Positions 35,516 to 45,600 of a stretch of DNA of 64,000 nucleotides are shown here, in pieces. This DNA is from Deltaproteobacteria bacterium (GTDB lineage: Bacteria > Desulfobacterota > Desulfobulbia > Desulfobulbales > SURF-16), in NCBI GenBank assembly GCA_016219175.1, contig JACRCD010000076.1, positions 1-64,000 of the forward strand, written 5' to 3'. Positions within the stretch are counted from its first letter, which is position 1. Every line of letters starts with the position of its first letter. A program made the translations under genes and the position numbers. The notes beneath the pieces are model-generated. The model was given only the letters and a program-made list of their open reading frames with translations. It was not told where the DNA came from and searched no databases.

Positions 35516-37726
35516 TCACGAGAAAATAAGATTATAAATGATTTTCCAGATCAACAGGGCGCCGCTTTGCTGGCCGGCCATGAAAAAATGCGGCTGTGTC
35601 CCGCCAGCCAGACAGCAAATCCCGTTTTCTCTGCCGTCAAGGGTGAGCGCGACCTCGCCTGAGTTGAGATCCCGGATGCGAATCATATCATCCATGCCCG
35701 CGGAAACGAGATGATGATTATCCTGCAAAAGCAGCACCCGCGTGGTTCCGCCGGGGTGACCCGCCATCTGCCGCAGACACCCTCCTGTCCGGCTATCCCA
35801 TATTTTTATTTCCTCACCCCCGCTTGAGACAAAAAAATCTCCCTTGAGGGATGTTGCCAGGGAAACAACCGGCGAGGCATGGGCGGCTAGGGCATGTAGG
35901 CATTTTTTCCCGCGTGAACTCCACAACTTGATTTCTCCCGCGCTGCTGCCGGCAACAAGATCAGTCCCGCCGGGGAGGAAGGCAAGGGCGGTTACCTGGT
36001 GGTTATCCCAGGCAGGGATAATTTTTTCTCTGTTCGTTGCCACGCTGCGGACTATCACTTTCCCGTCTGCTCCGCCACTGGCGAGAAAACGTCCATCCTC
36101 ACTAAAAGCAATGGCGTTGATCCGCTCTGCATGAGGATGAGCCCGCCGCAAGGTATTACCCGATCGGCTTTGCCAGAAATCAATCTCTCCCGCGGTCGTT
36201 CCCGCAACAATCATTTTGCCGTCAGGGGAAACGGCAAGGGCGCTGACAGCTCCTCCGCCGGTTTTGAGGGTGGAAACCTTCATCCCCGCCCCGTAGTCAT
36301 GGATCAGAAGGTTATCGCCGCCGGATGACTGGATAATCTTTCTTGTCCCGGGCAGATAAGAGAGGTGTTGGACCGCTTGCCCATGTCCCTTAAAAGTTGC
36401 ATAGCGCTGCACCCCGACAATTTCCCGCTTATCGGCTCTGGCCAGAAGTCTGTCATAGATCCTGGAAAAAAAGGGATCCTTGGCGAATTTCACCTCTTTC
36501 CATGAGCAAAGCAGGGATTTGAGGCAGGCTTCATAACGCAGCCTCAGAAAATGGCTCTCAATATCCTGGCGGTTTTGCTGCTTTTTTTTAGCCTGCCGGT
36601 AAAAACGAAGGGAGTCTGCCGGCGGACAGAGAAGAAATGGCGGCAACCCGCTTATCTTTTGCCGGCCCTCTTTTTTTATCAAGGGGAGCGCTTGCTTGAG
36701 CAGGGACAGATGATCGTCTGTTGGTCCGTCCCGTAGAGCCGCCTCAATCATCAGCTGGATCCTCCAGGCAGGAAACAGACCGGAACGCAGCTTAAAAAGG
36801 ATAAGATTGTAAACAGCCTCGGCAAGCCGGTCTTTTACCAGAAGGGATTGTCTGAGTTTGAGCATCCCTTGCCGGTAACGGCCTGTTTCAAAAAGAAAAA
36901 CGGCCTGATTGTTTAAACTCTCGGCCCGGCAAGCCGTTTCAATCATGTCATAGGGACAGGCCAGACCGTAAACCTGCTGATACATATTATTAAGGTCATG
37001 GCGCAAAACGGAGATGTGACGATAACCCGCGGTCACGGATGGGGCGCATTTTGCCAGCACGGAGCGCAGCAATGGGGCATGGCCGCGGAAATCACGGCCA
37101 AAAGTATCTTGTCCGGCCTCGGGCTCCTTGGGTTGGGCGCGGATCATCATTCGCAACAGATCACCCATGGCGCGGATATCGGCAATCTCTCCCGCAACAT
37201 TTGGTTTCCGCCCCTGCCAGGCAACAGGACGGATAATTTCCCGGATTTTTGCCAGGGAGTTACGGGTAATATAAATTCTGTCAGGGGTCAGCCCCTGATG
37301 ATGCATACCATGGGCGTGCAGATATTCCAGGCCGTGGCAGATCTGGATGAGAAGGGAAAGGACGGTGCGCAGGTTACATTTGTTGCTCTTGAGCCAGTTC
37401 GTCAGACTGGCGCCCAGGATGTCTTCCACAAAAAACGCCACCCCGCTATCGTCAACCAGACCATGGCAGGCTTCCACGTGAGGATGCATGCCGAGACGGA
37501 CCCACTGCTGGATACCGGTGCGGAAAAGCTCGACATCCTCTTGGCTTCTGATCAGTTTGGCATGGGGAGTCCTGATGGTAACCCTGCCCTGCCAGCCGGG
37601 GTGGGAAAGCAGGTAGTCGGTATGAAGCGGTCCGCTCCGGATATCATTGACCGTGAAGGAAGCAAGGATCTTCTGCCCGCAAACCCAGGCGGTTGCCGTT
37701 CTGTGGCCGGAATCAGGGTTTCCCAT
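35516..37726 (-). CDS. pseudokinase - helical linker - seven WD40 repeat protein
   Basis: This 736-residue protein has a Ser/Thr-kinase-like N-terminus (about 45-245), including LEYLHAHGMHHQGLTPDRIYI. The catalytic loop normally reading HRDLKPDN reads HQGLTPDR at about 143-150, so the catalytic Asp is Gly. The ATP-binding Lys position reads VTIR, and no DFG is seen. Catalysis is thus unlikely. Residues 250-440 are helical and TPR-like. Seven WD40 repeats from about 445 to the end (for example VSALAVSPDGKMIVAG and INAIAFSEDGRFLASGG) make a full propeller. No membrane segment is seen. It lies 18 bp after an M48 protease gene, so they are probably co-transcribed. Function is unknown. Confidence 0.85.
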   Translation of the reverse strand: MGNPDSGHRTATAWVCGQKILASFTVNDIRSGPLHTDYLLSHPGWQGRVTIRTPHAKLIRSQEDVELFRTGIQQWVRLGMHPHVEACHGLVDDSGVAFFVEDILGASLTNWLKSNKCNLRTVLSLLIQICHGLEYLHAHGMHHQGLTPDRIYITRNSLAKIREIIRPVAWQGRKPNVAGEIADIRAMGDLLRMMIRAQPKEPEAGQDTFGRDFRGHAPLLRSVLAKCAPSVTAGYRHISVLRHDLNNMYQQVYGLACPYDMIETACRAESLNNQAVFLFETGRYRQGMLKLRQSLLVKDRLAEAVYNLILFKLRSGLFPAWRIQLMIEAALRDGPTDDHLSLLKQALPLIKKEGRQKISGLPPFLLCPPADSLRFYRQAKKKQQNRQDIESHFLRLRYEACLKSLLCSWKEVKFAKDPFFSRIYDRLLARADKREIVGVQRYATFKGHGQAVQHLSYLPGTRKIIQSSGGDNLLIHDYGAGMKVSTLKTGGGAVSALAVSPDGKMIVAGTTAGEIDFWQSRSGNTLRRAHPHAERINAIAFSEDGRFLASGGADGKVIVRSVATNREKIIPAWDNHQVTALAFLPGGTDLVAGSSAGEIKLWSSRGKKCLHALAAHASPVVSLATSLKGDFFVSSGGEEIKIWDSRTGGCLRQMAGHPGGTTRVLLLQDNHHLVSAGMDDMIRIRDLNSGEVALTLDGRENGICCLAGGTQPHFFMAGQQSGALLIWKIIYNLIFS

Positions 37727-37744
37727 GATGAAGAGTGCGGAACG

Positions 37745-39220
37745 CTATCTCATCTCTTTTTCAATCTTTTTGATCTTATCCAAAAGATCCTGAACCTCTT
37801 CTCTATCGCGGCCGGAGGCGAGTTCCCTGGCTTTTTTCAGATGAAAGGTGCTGGTGGGGAAATTGCCCTCATAATAAAAATTCTTGCCCAGATAGATATG
37901 GGCCTGGGCCTCTTTTCCCTTTTTCGTGGCAATCTGGGCCAGTTGATAATAGGCGCCGGGATAATCCGCGTTATGGCCAAGAATCTGGGTGTAGAGATCC
38001 TCGGCCCTGTCATCCTGGCCGGACTGCTGCAGGGCATTGGCCAGATAAAAGGCGCTGTACCAGCTGCCCGGGTCCTTGCCCCTTGCCTCTTCGAGGTACA
38101 TCAGGGCCGTTTCGACCTTGCCCCACTGCAGATAAACGATACCGAGATCAGTCAGCAGCAGAGGCTTGTCCGGGTAATAACGTATCACTTCCCGCAATTT
38201 TTCCGCAGCCTGTTCATAGTTGCCGGTAGACATGTCCGCCAGGGCCAGGCCATATGTCGCCATCATTTTCACATCTTCGCCAGTTGCCTCCCTGACCTCT
38301 TTGCGGTATTTGCCATAGAGTTTCTGCGGCTCAACGGTTAAGGAAGAAACCCTTTTCTGCAGACGGCGGAAGGCAAACTGATCAAAGGCCCGGTACTGCG
38401 CCTCACCTTTGATATGGAGCAGATCCTCAACGTAACTCATACGCAGTTTTGGTTTGGGATGGGTCAACAGATACTGGGGGATATTGCCCATCTTGATTTT
38501 TGATTCCTTATACATCTTGTTCAGCATGGAGAGCATCTCATGGGGATCCCTCTGCTGGCCATCCATCAGATTGAAACTGATTCTGTCGGCCTCTTCCTCG
38601 TCCTGCCGGGTGAATTCAAGACTCATGGCGGCGCCGGTAGCCATGCCGCCGGTGACCAGGGCCTGGGACAGCGCCCCGCCGCCGAGCGCGATGCCGGCCA
38701 GCATCATAGCCAGGGTGCTGGCGTTAATCGCGGTGGATTTTTCGATCCGCTCCGCGATATGGCGGCTCATGACATGCCCGCATTCATGGGCCATGACACT
38801 GACCAGCTCACCCTCCGTATCCATGGCGTTGATAATACCGGAATGGAAAAAGATCAGGCCGGATGGCGTGGCAAAGGCATTGAATTCCTTATTGTCAATG
38901 ACATAAAAATGATAGTCGAAGAACTGGGGTCCGGCCAGGGCTAGGATGGAATCGCCCAGGTTATTGATATACTGAGAGATATCAAGCTCATCGAGAAGTT
39001 TGAATTCCCGCCGTATGATAGCCAGCATGTTTTCGCCGTATTCACGCTCTTCCTTGACCGAAAAGGCATAGGCCGCGGCTGGCGGCAGAAGGGTGAAGAC
39101 GTTGGCGGTCAGGAAAAAAAACAGAACAGCCAGGGAGATAAAACGTTTGAAAAAGCGTAATGGCTGAAAGTTAACCGCGGCGGAGGTGGATAAAATTCTT
39201 TGCGACGAAACTTTAATCAT
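37745..39220 (-). CDS. M48-family metalloprotease with TPR domain, BepA-like
   Basis: This 491-residue periplasmic protease probably acts in outer-membrane protein quality control. The signal/membrane segment is at about 28-50. The Zn motif is HECGHVMSRH (about 145), with the third ligand in RQDEEEADRISFNL. The C-terminal half (about 290-490) has TPR repeats (NYEQAAEKLREVIRYYPDKP, ALMYLEEARGKDPGSWYSA). The domain order matches BepA/YfgC. It is the first gene of a pair with the pseudokinase-WD40 protein. The long Lys/Glu C-terminal end is normal. Confidence 0.92.
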   Translation of the reverse strand: MIKVSSQRILSTSAAVNFQPLRFFKRFISLAVLFFFLTANVFTLLPPAAAYAFSVKEEREYGENMLAIIRREFKLLDELDISQYINNLGDSILALAGPQFFDYHFYVIDNKEFNAFATPSGLIFFHSGIINAMDTEGELVSVMAHECGHVMSRHIAERIEKSTAINASTLAMMLAGIALGGGALSQALVTGGMATGAAMSLEFTRQDEEEADRISFNLMDGQQRDPHEMLSMLNKMYKESKIKMGNIPQYLLTHPKPKLRMSYVEDLLHIKGEAQYRAFDQFAFRRLQKRVSSLTVEPQKLYGKYRKEVREATGEDVKMMATYGLALADMSTGNYEQAAEKLREVIRYYPDKPLLLTDLGIVYLQWGKVETALMYLEEARGKDPGSWYSAFYLANALQQSGQDDRAEDLYTQILGHNADYPGAYYQLAQIATKKGKEAQAHIYLGKNFYYEGNFPTSTFHLKKARELASGRDREEVQDLLDKIKKIEKEMR

Positions 39221-39259
39221 AATTTCAATCAGATATAAATCCGAGAGAGAATTTTTTAA

Positions 39260-39346
39260 ATGAAAAGTGTAAGAATCTCACTATCGGCAATGAAGGAGGC
39301 CTTAAAAAAAAAGAGAGAAAGGCTCGGGGAAATCAAGGATTTTTAA
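39260..39346 (+). CDS. possible 28-residue basic peptide
   Basis: A short frame, beginning MKSVRISLSAMKEALKK and ending GEIKDF, reads as one amphipathic helix. It lies between the divergent M48 protease gene and recN, with only a weak GAGA ribosome site. It may be chance, and it would be transcribed ahead of the recN promoter candidate. Confidence 0.2.
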   Translation: MKSVRISLSAMKEALKKKRERLGEIKDF

Positions 39347-39356
39347 CAAATGAAAA

Positions 39357-39386
39357 TTGACAACAACTCAATAAAACATGTATTTT
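39357..39386 (+). promoter_or_regulatory. candidate sigma-70 promoter for recN
   Basis: TTGACA (39357-39362) and TATTTT (39381-39386) are separated by 18 bp, 60 bp upstream of recN. No LexA-like operator was recognised next to it. Confidence 0.5.
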
Positions 39387-39446
39387 ATTTAATTTATTAT
39401 TTCGATCAATTATCAATGAACAAACATCATTTGTCAATTTAAAAAA

Positions 39447-41111
39447 ATGCTCTGCGAGTTACACATAAGCAATCTTGCCCTCATTGAAAAGCTCTCTCTT
39501 TCCTTTGCCAACGGTCTTTCCGTCCTGACCGGAGAAACCGGGGCCGGCAAATCCATTATCCTGCAGGCCATCCATCTGCTGTCGGGCGGCAAGGGTTCAT
39601 CTTCCTGGGTGCGAAGCGGCGCGGAAAGCACGACCATTGAAGCTCTTTTCGAGATAAGCGGCGACCACGGACTGGTGATTGACACCATGAAGGAACAGGG
39701 CTTTGATTGCGACGGGACCATCGTCTTAAAAAGGGTTTTGTCGCAGAGCGGACGCAGCCGTTTTTATATCAACGGCAGCCCCGCCACGGCAAAAATCATC
39801 GAGGAACTTACCGAGGATCTGTTCAGCGTGGCCAGCCAGCATGATCATCAGCAGCTGCTCTCCTCGCGCTATCATCTTGATTTTATCGATGCCGTGGGCG
39901 ATCTTTGGCAACAGCGGCTTGATTTTTCCAGACAATACGAGACCTGGCAGCTGAAAAAAAACGAATATGAAAATCTGCGTCATAAAGAGACGGAAAAGGA
40001 GCAGCGTAAGGATTTCCTCTCCTTTCAGGTGCGGGAAATCCTGGATGCCCATATCATCCCTGATGAGGACGAAAGGCTGGCCCTGGAAAAACAGCGTTTA
40101 AAAAGCGCGGATGATCTCACCCGGCTGGGCCGGAAAAGTTATACGCTTCTTTATGACTCAACCGACCCCATGGCCCAGGCCCGCAAAAATCTGCGGCAGA
40201 TGGCCGAACTTGACGCGACGGTTTCTCCCCTTGCCGAGGACATTGCCGGTCTCACCTTTCAGCTGGAAGAAAAATTGCTTCTGCTGCGTGACTATGCGGA
40301 CTCCATTACCAATGACCCGCACGCGCTTGATGCCGTCATGGCGCGGCTGGATGTTCTGCAGCAATTGAAAAGAAAATACGGTCCCGGCTTGTCTGACGTC
40401 ATCAGTCATGGCAGCAGCGCCTCCAGGGAGCTTGAAGAGCTTGAAGAACTCGATGTGCGCCTGGAAACGCTGGAAAAAGAGCTCGGTAGAAGCGAAAAAG
40501 AACTGCTGGCCGCAGCCCTATCACTCTCCGGGGCGCGGCAAAAAACCGCGGCAATGCTTGCTGAAACCATCAAGAACGAGCTGCATTCACTTTGTCTTGA
40601 CCGGGCGCTTTTTGAGATCAGGTTTTCCGAAGAAGAGCCGTCCATATCTTCCCTGGGGCGTACCGGCGCGGATCATCCGCTTTTCATGTTTTCGGCAAAT
40701 CCCGGCGAACCGGTCAAACCCATTGCCCAGATCGCCTCCGGCGGCGAATTGTCACGGCTGCTGCTGGCCCTCAAATGTCTGCTGGCCCGCAAGGATCAGG
40801 TGGAAACCGTCATCTTTGATGAAGTGGACACCGGCATCAGCGGCAAGGCCGCCGAATCGGTGGCCAGAAAGATCAAGGAACTGGCAAGCCATCATCAGGT
40901 CATCTGCATCACCCACCTGGCCCAGATCGCCTCCTGCGCCCGTGACCATTACCGGGTCAGCAAACATGTCAGCGACGACCGCACCCACACCTCCATCGTC
41001 CAGCTTGATAAAGCAGAGAAGGTCATGGAACTGGCAGGCATGCTTGATGGGGATTCGGTCACGCCCCAGACCTTGGCCTATGCCGCGGAACTGATCAACA
41101 GAAATCAATAA
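39447..41111 (+). CDS. recN: DNA repair protein RecN
   Basis: This SMC-like ATPase acts in double-strand break repair. The 554 residues carry the Walker A in LTGETGAGKSIILQA (about 28-42), long central coiled coils (about 160-380), the signature IASGGELSRLLLALK (about 430-445) and Walker B in VIFDEVDTGISGKAAE. Length is normal. It starts without a clear ribosome site and is followed 16 bp later by a PP-loop gene. Confidence 0.96.
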   Translation: MLCELHISNLALIEKLSLSFANGLSVLTGETGAGKSIILQAIHLLSGGKGSSSWVRSGAESTTIEALFEISGDHGLVIDTMKEQGFDCDGTIVLKRVLSQSGRSRFYINGSPATAKIIEELTEDLFSVASQHDHQQLLSSRYHLDFIDAVGDLWQQRLDFSRQYETWQLKKNEYENLRHKETEKEQRKDFLSFQVREILDAHIIPDEDERLALEKQRLKSADDLTRLGRKSYTLLYDSTDPMAQARKNLRQMAELDATVSPLAEDIAGLTFQLEEKLLLLRDYADSITNDPHALDAVMARLDVLQQLKRKYGPGLSDVISHGSSASRELEELEELDVRLETLEKELGRSEKELLAAALSLSGARQKTAAMLAETIKNELHSLCLDRALFEIRFSEEEPSISSLGRTGADHPLFMFSANPGEPVKPIAQIASGGELSRLLLALKCLLARKDQVETVIFDEVDTGISGKAAESVARKIKELASHHQVICITHLAQIASCARDHYRVSKHVSDDRTHTSIVQLDKAEKVMELAGMLDGDSVTPQTLAYAAELINRNQ

Positions 41112-41127
41112 CAGGCTCATCTTGTCA

Positions 41128-42144
41128 ATGAATAAACAGCGCCATACCGCAATCGCCCTCTTTTCCGGCGGACTGGACAGCATCCTTGCCTGCCGGGTTG
41201 TCGCCGAGCAAGGGGTAAAGGTCAAGGCCATCAAATTCGTCACCCCGTTTTTTGACTATGATCTGCTAACAACAACCGCCAGGTACCAAAAAAAAATCAG
41301 GGACAAGTACGACATCGATGTCGAGGTCAGGGATATCACTGATCCTTATCTGCGCATGCTGCATGATCCGCCCCACGGTTACGGCAAGCATTTCAACCCG
41401 TGCATTGACTGCAAGATTCTCATGATCAGCGAGGCCAAAAAACTCATGGCCGATTATCACGCCTCATTTATCATCACCGGCGAAGTCGTGGGTCAGCGTC
41501 CCATGTCGCAGCGCAAGGACACCCTGCGCGTCATCGAACGGGACAGCGGCACGGATTCCCTGCTGCTTCGCCCTCTCTGTACCCAATGCCAGAAGCCCAC
41601 CGCCGTGGAACTGGCGGGAATAATCGACCGGGAGAAATTGCCCGGCATCAGCGGCCGCGGCAGAGCACCGCAGAGAGAACTCGCGGCGAAATTCGGCATC
41701 ACCGACTACCCCAATGCCGCGGGCGGCTGCGTGCTGACCGACAAGAACCTCGCGCTGCGCATCCAGGGCTATTATCGGGAGACAACCGAAATCAACAAAG
41801 AGGATATCCGCTTTCTGCTGGCGGGCCGGCAATTCAGATTGCCTCACGGCGGCTGGCTTGCCATGGGGCGTGACGAGGAAGAAAACAACAAGGTGGCAAG
41901 GCTCAGGCAGTCCGGCGATGTGATTTTGCGCCTGAGCGACAGGCCGGGTCCGACAGCTCTGCTTCGTCATTCCAGGCATGGTGAGGATATCCGTTTAAGC
42001 GCGGCGCTGCTGGTCCGATACGGCAAAAAAATCCCCGGCGCCCCGCCGGATGTTGGCGTAACAGTGACGGAAGATCAAACAGAAACAATGGTATACTCCC
42101 CTGCCCTGCCCGATGACCAGGTTGCGACCTTGGCCGCTCTTTGA
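41128..42144 (+). CDS. PP-loop ATPase, tRNA-thiolase-like (MnmA/ThiI-related)
   Basis: This 338-residue protein has an N-terminal PP-loop in ALFSGGLDSILA (about 11-22). A Cys pair follows in HFNPCIDCKILM, like the NPCxxC of MnmA, and a second pair in LCTQCQKP. The C-terminus differs from MnmA, with RGRAPQRELAAKFG and a GGCVLTDKNLALR segment. Proteins of this kind are often named tRNA methyltransferase or ThiI-like in Desulfobacterota. A sulfur-transfer role on tRNA is a family inference, not shown. ATG at 41128 is preferred to the TTG at 41122. It lies directly upstream of tRNA-Thr. Confidence 0.75.
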   Translation: MNKQRHTAIALFSGGLDSILACRVVAEQGVKVKAIKFVTPFFDYDLLTTTARYQKKIRDKYDIDVEVRDITDPYLRMLHDPPHGYGKHFNPCIDCKILMISEAKKLMADYHASFIITGEVVGQRPMSQRKDTLRVIERDSGTDSLLLRPLCTQCQKPTAVELAGIIDREKLPGISGRGRAPQRELAAKFGITDYPNAAGGCVLTDKNLALRIQGYYRETTEINKEDIRFLLAGRQFRLPHGGWLAMGRDEEENNKVARLRQSGDVILRLSDRPGPTALLRHSRHGEDIRLSAALLVRYGKKIPGAPPDVGVTVTEDQTETMVYSPALPDDQVATLAAL

Positions 42145-42155
42145 TAAGAGAAATC

Positions 42156-42184
42156 TTGACACCTTGGGCAACAGTTGCTAAAAG
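42156..42184 (+). promoter_or_regulatory. promoter of tRNA-Thr
   Basis: TTGACA (42156-42161) and TAAAAG (42179-42184) are separated by 17 bp; the predicted start is a few bases before the tRNA. Confidence 0.6.
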
Positions 42185-42197
42185 ATGGCAACCTTGC

Positions 42198-42273
42198 GCC
42201 ACCTTAGCTCAGTTGGTAGAGCATCGGATTCGTAACCCGAAGGCCGCCGGTTCGATCCCGGCAGGTGGCTCCA
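42198..42273 (+). tRNA. tRNA-Thr (anticodon CGT)
   Basis: A full cloverleaf is seen. The acceptor arms are GCCACCT and AGGTGGC, the D arm is GCTC/GAGC, the anticodon loop is TTCGTAA with CGT at its centre, the T arm is GCCGG/CCGGC, and CCA is encoded (42271-42273). The discriminator is T. The last anticodon-stem pair (positions 31-39) is A opposite C, a mismatch that E. coli tRNA-Thr(CGT) does not have. Confidence 0.93.
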
Positions 42274-42408
42274 GTAAACTTTCCCGGTCTTTAAGCCACA
42301 AAAAAATTCCCTACCCCCATTGTCCCTGCGATTAATTTTCCGGCACATACCACCTGTTTTTTCCTTACATCTACTTGACATCGACTTTCTTTTGCATGAT
42401 ACTATGTT

Positions 42409-42581
42409 TATTTTGGTGAACTCGTAAAAAGTCGGCGACAAAGCCCAGATGGCTAAGTAACAAAATTCGATATACAAGGCGTAGTGTATTTTTGAGAGCG
42501 AGGCTATACATGTGGTATGCCGAACGAACAAAAATGCGCTACAACGCAGTAGATCGGATTTTTTACGACGCCATCAATTTT
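42409..42581 (+). mobile_element. MITE-like element copy 3
   Basis: A 161-bp element at 42415-42575 is flanked by TATTTT (42409-42414) and AATTTT (42576-42581), a 6-bp target duplication with one mismatch. The left end is GGTGAACTCGTAAAAA and the right end TTTTTACGACGCCATC. It lies 140 bp after tRNA-Thr and 109 bp before the CheB-CheR gene. Confidence 0.82.
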
Positions 42582-42689
42582 CGATTAATGGTGTTGCCCC
42601 TGGCCGGTCCCGTGCTTAATATTTTGCCGGCTGGCCGGGAGACGAAACTTTTCGAAAAATTTTCATCCTGGCTGCACAGGAGACCTATA

Positions 42690-45600
42690 ATGACCAGAAA
42701 GAAGAGTTCCAGCGCCAATCAAGGGCCCCTGGAATCCGCACAGGGTGTGGCGGACAAAACCGCTCAAGCCAAGCCGCCCGGAATGAAGGCAAAAGGGAGG
42801 CAGGACGAAAATGCCCCTCCGCAGGTTCATTTTCCCATCGTCGGCATCGGGGCCTCGGCCGGAGGGCTCTCGGCCTTCGAGGCCTTTTTTTCCGGCATGC
42901 CCGCCGCCGGCCCAGGCATGGCTTTTGTCCTGGTGCAGCACCTGGCCCCTGACTACAAAAGCATCCTCGCCAGCCTGATCCAACGCTTCACCCCCATGCG
43001 GGTCTTCGAGGCCGCGGACGGGATGATCATCAAAGCAAACACCGTTTACGTCATCCCGCCTAACTTCGACATGGCCTTGCTTAACGGCGCGCTGCATCTG
43101 TTACCACCGGCGACGCCGCACGGCCAGCGTCTGCCGATTGATTTTTTCTTTCGCTCCCTGGCCCAGGATCAACAGGAAAAAGCGATCTGTATCGTGCTCT
43201 CCGGCACCGGCAGCGACGGCACGCTGGGGGTGCGGGAGGTCAAGGGCGAGGGAGGCATGGTCATGGTTCAGCAACCCGAATCCGCCGAGTACGATGGCAT
43301 GCCCCGCAGCGCCATCGCCACCGGCCTGATGGACTATATCCTCCCTCCGGCCGAGATGCCGGCCAAACTGCTTCTCTACGCCTCCCATCTCTGCAAAAAA
43401 AAGGTCAAAAAGATTGTTCACCCCTCCCCCCCGAGGGGAGATGTCTATAATAAAATCTTCATTCTGCTGCGGGATCAAGTCGGCCACGACTTTTCCGAAT
43501 ACAAAACGAACACCGTTATCCGCCGGGTTGAGCGGCGTATGCTTGTCCACCAGATCGAGCGCCTTGAAGAGTATGTCCTCTTTCTGCAGAAAAACCCGCT
43601 GGAGGCGCAGGCGCTTTTTCGCGACCTCCTGATCGGCGTCACCAGTTTTTTCCGGGACCCGGAAGCCTTTGCGGCGCTTGCAACCTACATCGGCCCAAGG
43701 CTTTTTGCCGGCAGACCGGCCGACGCCCCCATCCGGGTCTGGGTCCCGGCCTGTTCCAGCGGCGAGGAAGCCTATTCCCTGGCCATACTGTTGCAGGAGC
43801 AAATGGAGGAGCTGAAACGATACTTTACGGTGCAGATCTTCGCCACCGACATTGACAGCCGGTCCATTGAAACGGCCCGCTGCGGCCTCTATCCGGCCAG
43901 CATTGCCGGCGATGTTTCCCGGGACCGGCTGGCGCGGTTTTTCACCCTGCAGGCGGACGGCGGCACCTACCGCATCAACAAAGTCATTCGCGACATGCTG
44001 GTTTTCTCCGAGCAGAACCTGATCAAGGATCCACCCTTTTCCAGGCTCGATCTGGTCAGTTGCCGCAACCTGCTGATCTATATGAACGGCGCGCTGCAGA
44101 AGAAGCTGATCCCCTTGTTCCATTATGCCCTGAATCCGGGAGGGCTGCTCTTTCTGGGCACTTCCGAGAGCGTGGGCGATTGCCGCGATCTTTTTACCCC
44201 CCTGGATCGCAAGGCAAAACTCTATTTCAGCAAAAAAAACGGCGCGCAGGGCGAACAGCGTCTGGTATTGCGGAAATTTATCAAGCCCTTACCGGCGCAG
44301 GCTCTCCCGCGAGACACAGGCCTGACAGATGCCCAGAGGTTGTTGACGCGGCAGGAGTTGACGGAGCGGGTTCTCCTGCACTGCTACTCACCGGCCAGCG
44401 TGCTGGTAAGCAAAAATGGCGAGATCCTCTATATCCACGGCCGTACCGGCAAATACCTGGAAATGGCCGCGGGCGATATCGGGGTGAATATTCTGAAAAT
44501 GGCCCGTGAAGGTTTGCGGCGTGACCTGACCACTGCCCTGCATACGGCCGTCACCCATAAAGAGCCGGTATTCCGCTCTGGTCTGCGGGTCAAGACCAAC
44601 GGAGATTTCAGCCGGGTTAATCTGACGGTGCATCCGGTGGCTCCCGGTTCCGCGGAGGGCTGCGACGCTTCGGACCCCCAAGGCGCGCACAGCGTCACCG
44701 AATTGAAGACGGGCCGCCAGGTGACGGCTGATCCCTTTCAGTACCTGGTTGTTCTGGAGGAAGTCCAGGCCGCTGAAGGGGCAAGCGCCGGAAGAGCCGA
44801 TATCGCGAATTCGCTGGAGCCTACTGATACTCAAGATTCTCAAGCCCTCATCACCGCCTTGCGCCAGGAACTGCAGGCCAAGGAGGAATACCTGCAGAGC
44901 ACCACCGAGGAACTCCAATCCTCGAACGAGGAACTGGAGACCTCCAAGGAAGAGCTGCAATCGATCAACGAGGAGCTGACCACGGTCAACGCCGAACTGC
45001 AAAACAAGGTGTTTGAACTGCAGCGGGCCAATAACGACATGAACAACCTGCTGGCCGGCACCGGCGTCGGCACCGTCTTTGTGGACAAACAGCTGCTTAT
45101 CCAGCGCTTCACCCCCGCCGCCACCCAGTTGATCAACCTGATCCCGACGGATGTGGGACGGCCGGTAGGCCATACGGTGACCAATCTGGTGAATTATAAC
45201 AGCCTGGAGGAGGACGCCAAATCCGTGTTGAACAGCCTGGCTCCGATGGAAATCGAGGTGCAGACCAAGTCCGGCGCCTGGTTTCTGATGTGCATCCGGC
45301 CCTACCGGACTCAGGAAAACGTGGCCGAAGGGGTGGTGATCAACTTTGTCGAGATCTCCAAGATGGTCGCCGCCCAAGAGTCCTTACGCCGCCTGGCGGT
45401 GGTTGTCAACGATTCCCACGATGCCGTCACCCTGCAGGATCTGCAGGGCCGCATTCTGGCCTGGAATAACGCGGCCCAAAGGATGTACGGCTGGAGCGAG
45501 CCCGAGGCGCTGGCCATGAACATCCGCGAGCTGATCCCGGCGAACCGGCGTAAGGAGGCGCTGGAAAAACTTCACCAGCTCATCCGGGCCGAAACCCTGG

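Noticed and set aside
36998-38341. Long plus-strand open frame of 447 codons antisense to the pseudokinase and M48 protease genes
   Set aside because: It is antisense to two well-supported genes, has no recognisable domains and no start signals, and results from the codon bias of the true strand.
42492-42689. 66-residue extension of the CheB-CheR protein
   Set aside because: It begins inside MITE copy 3; a good ribosome site precedes the ATG at 42690.
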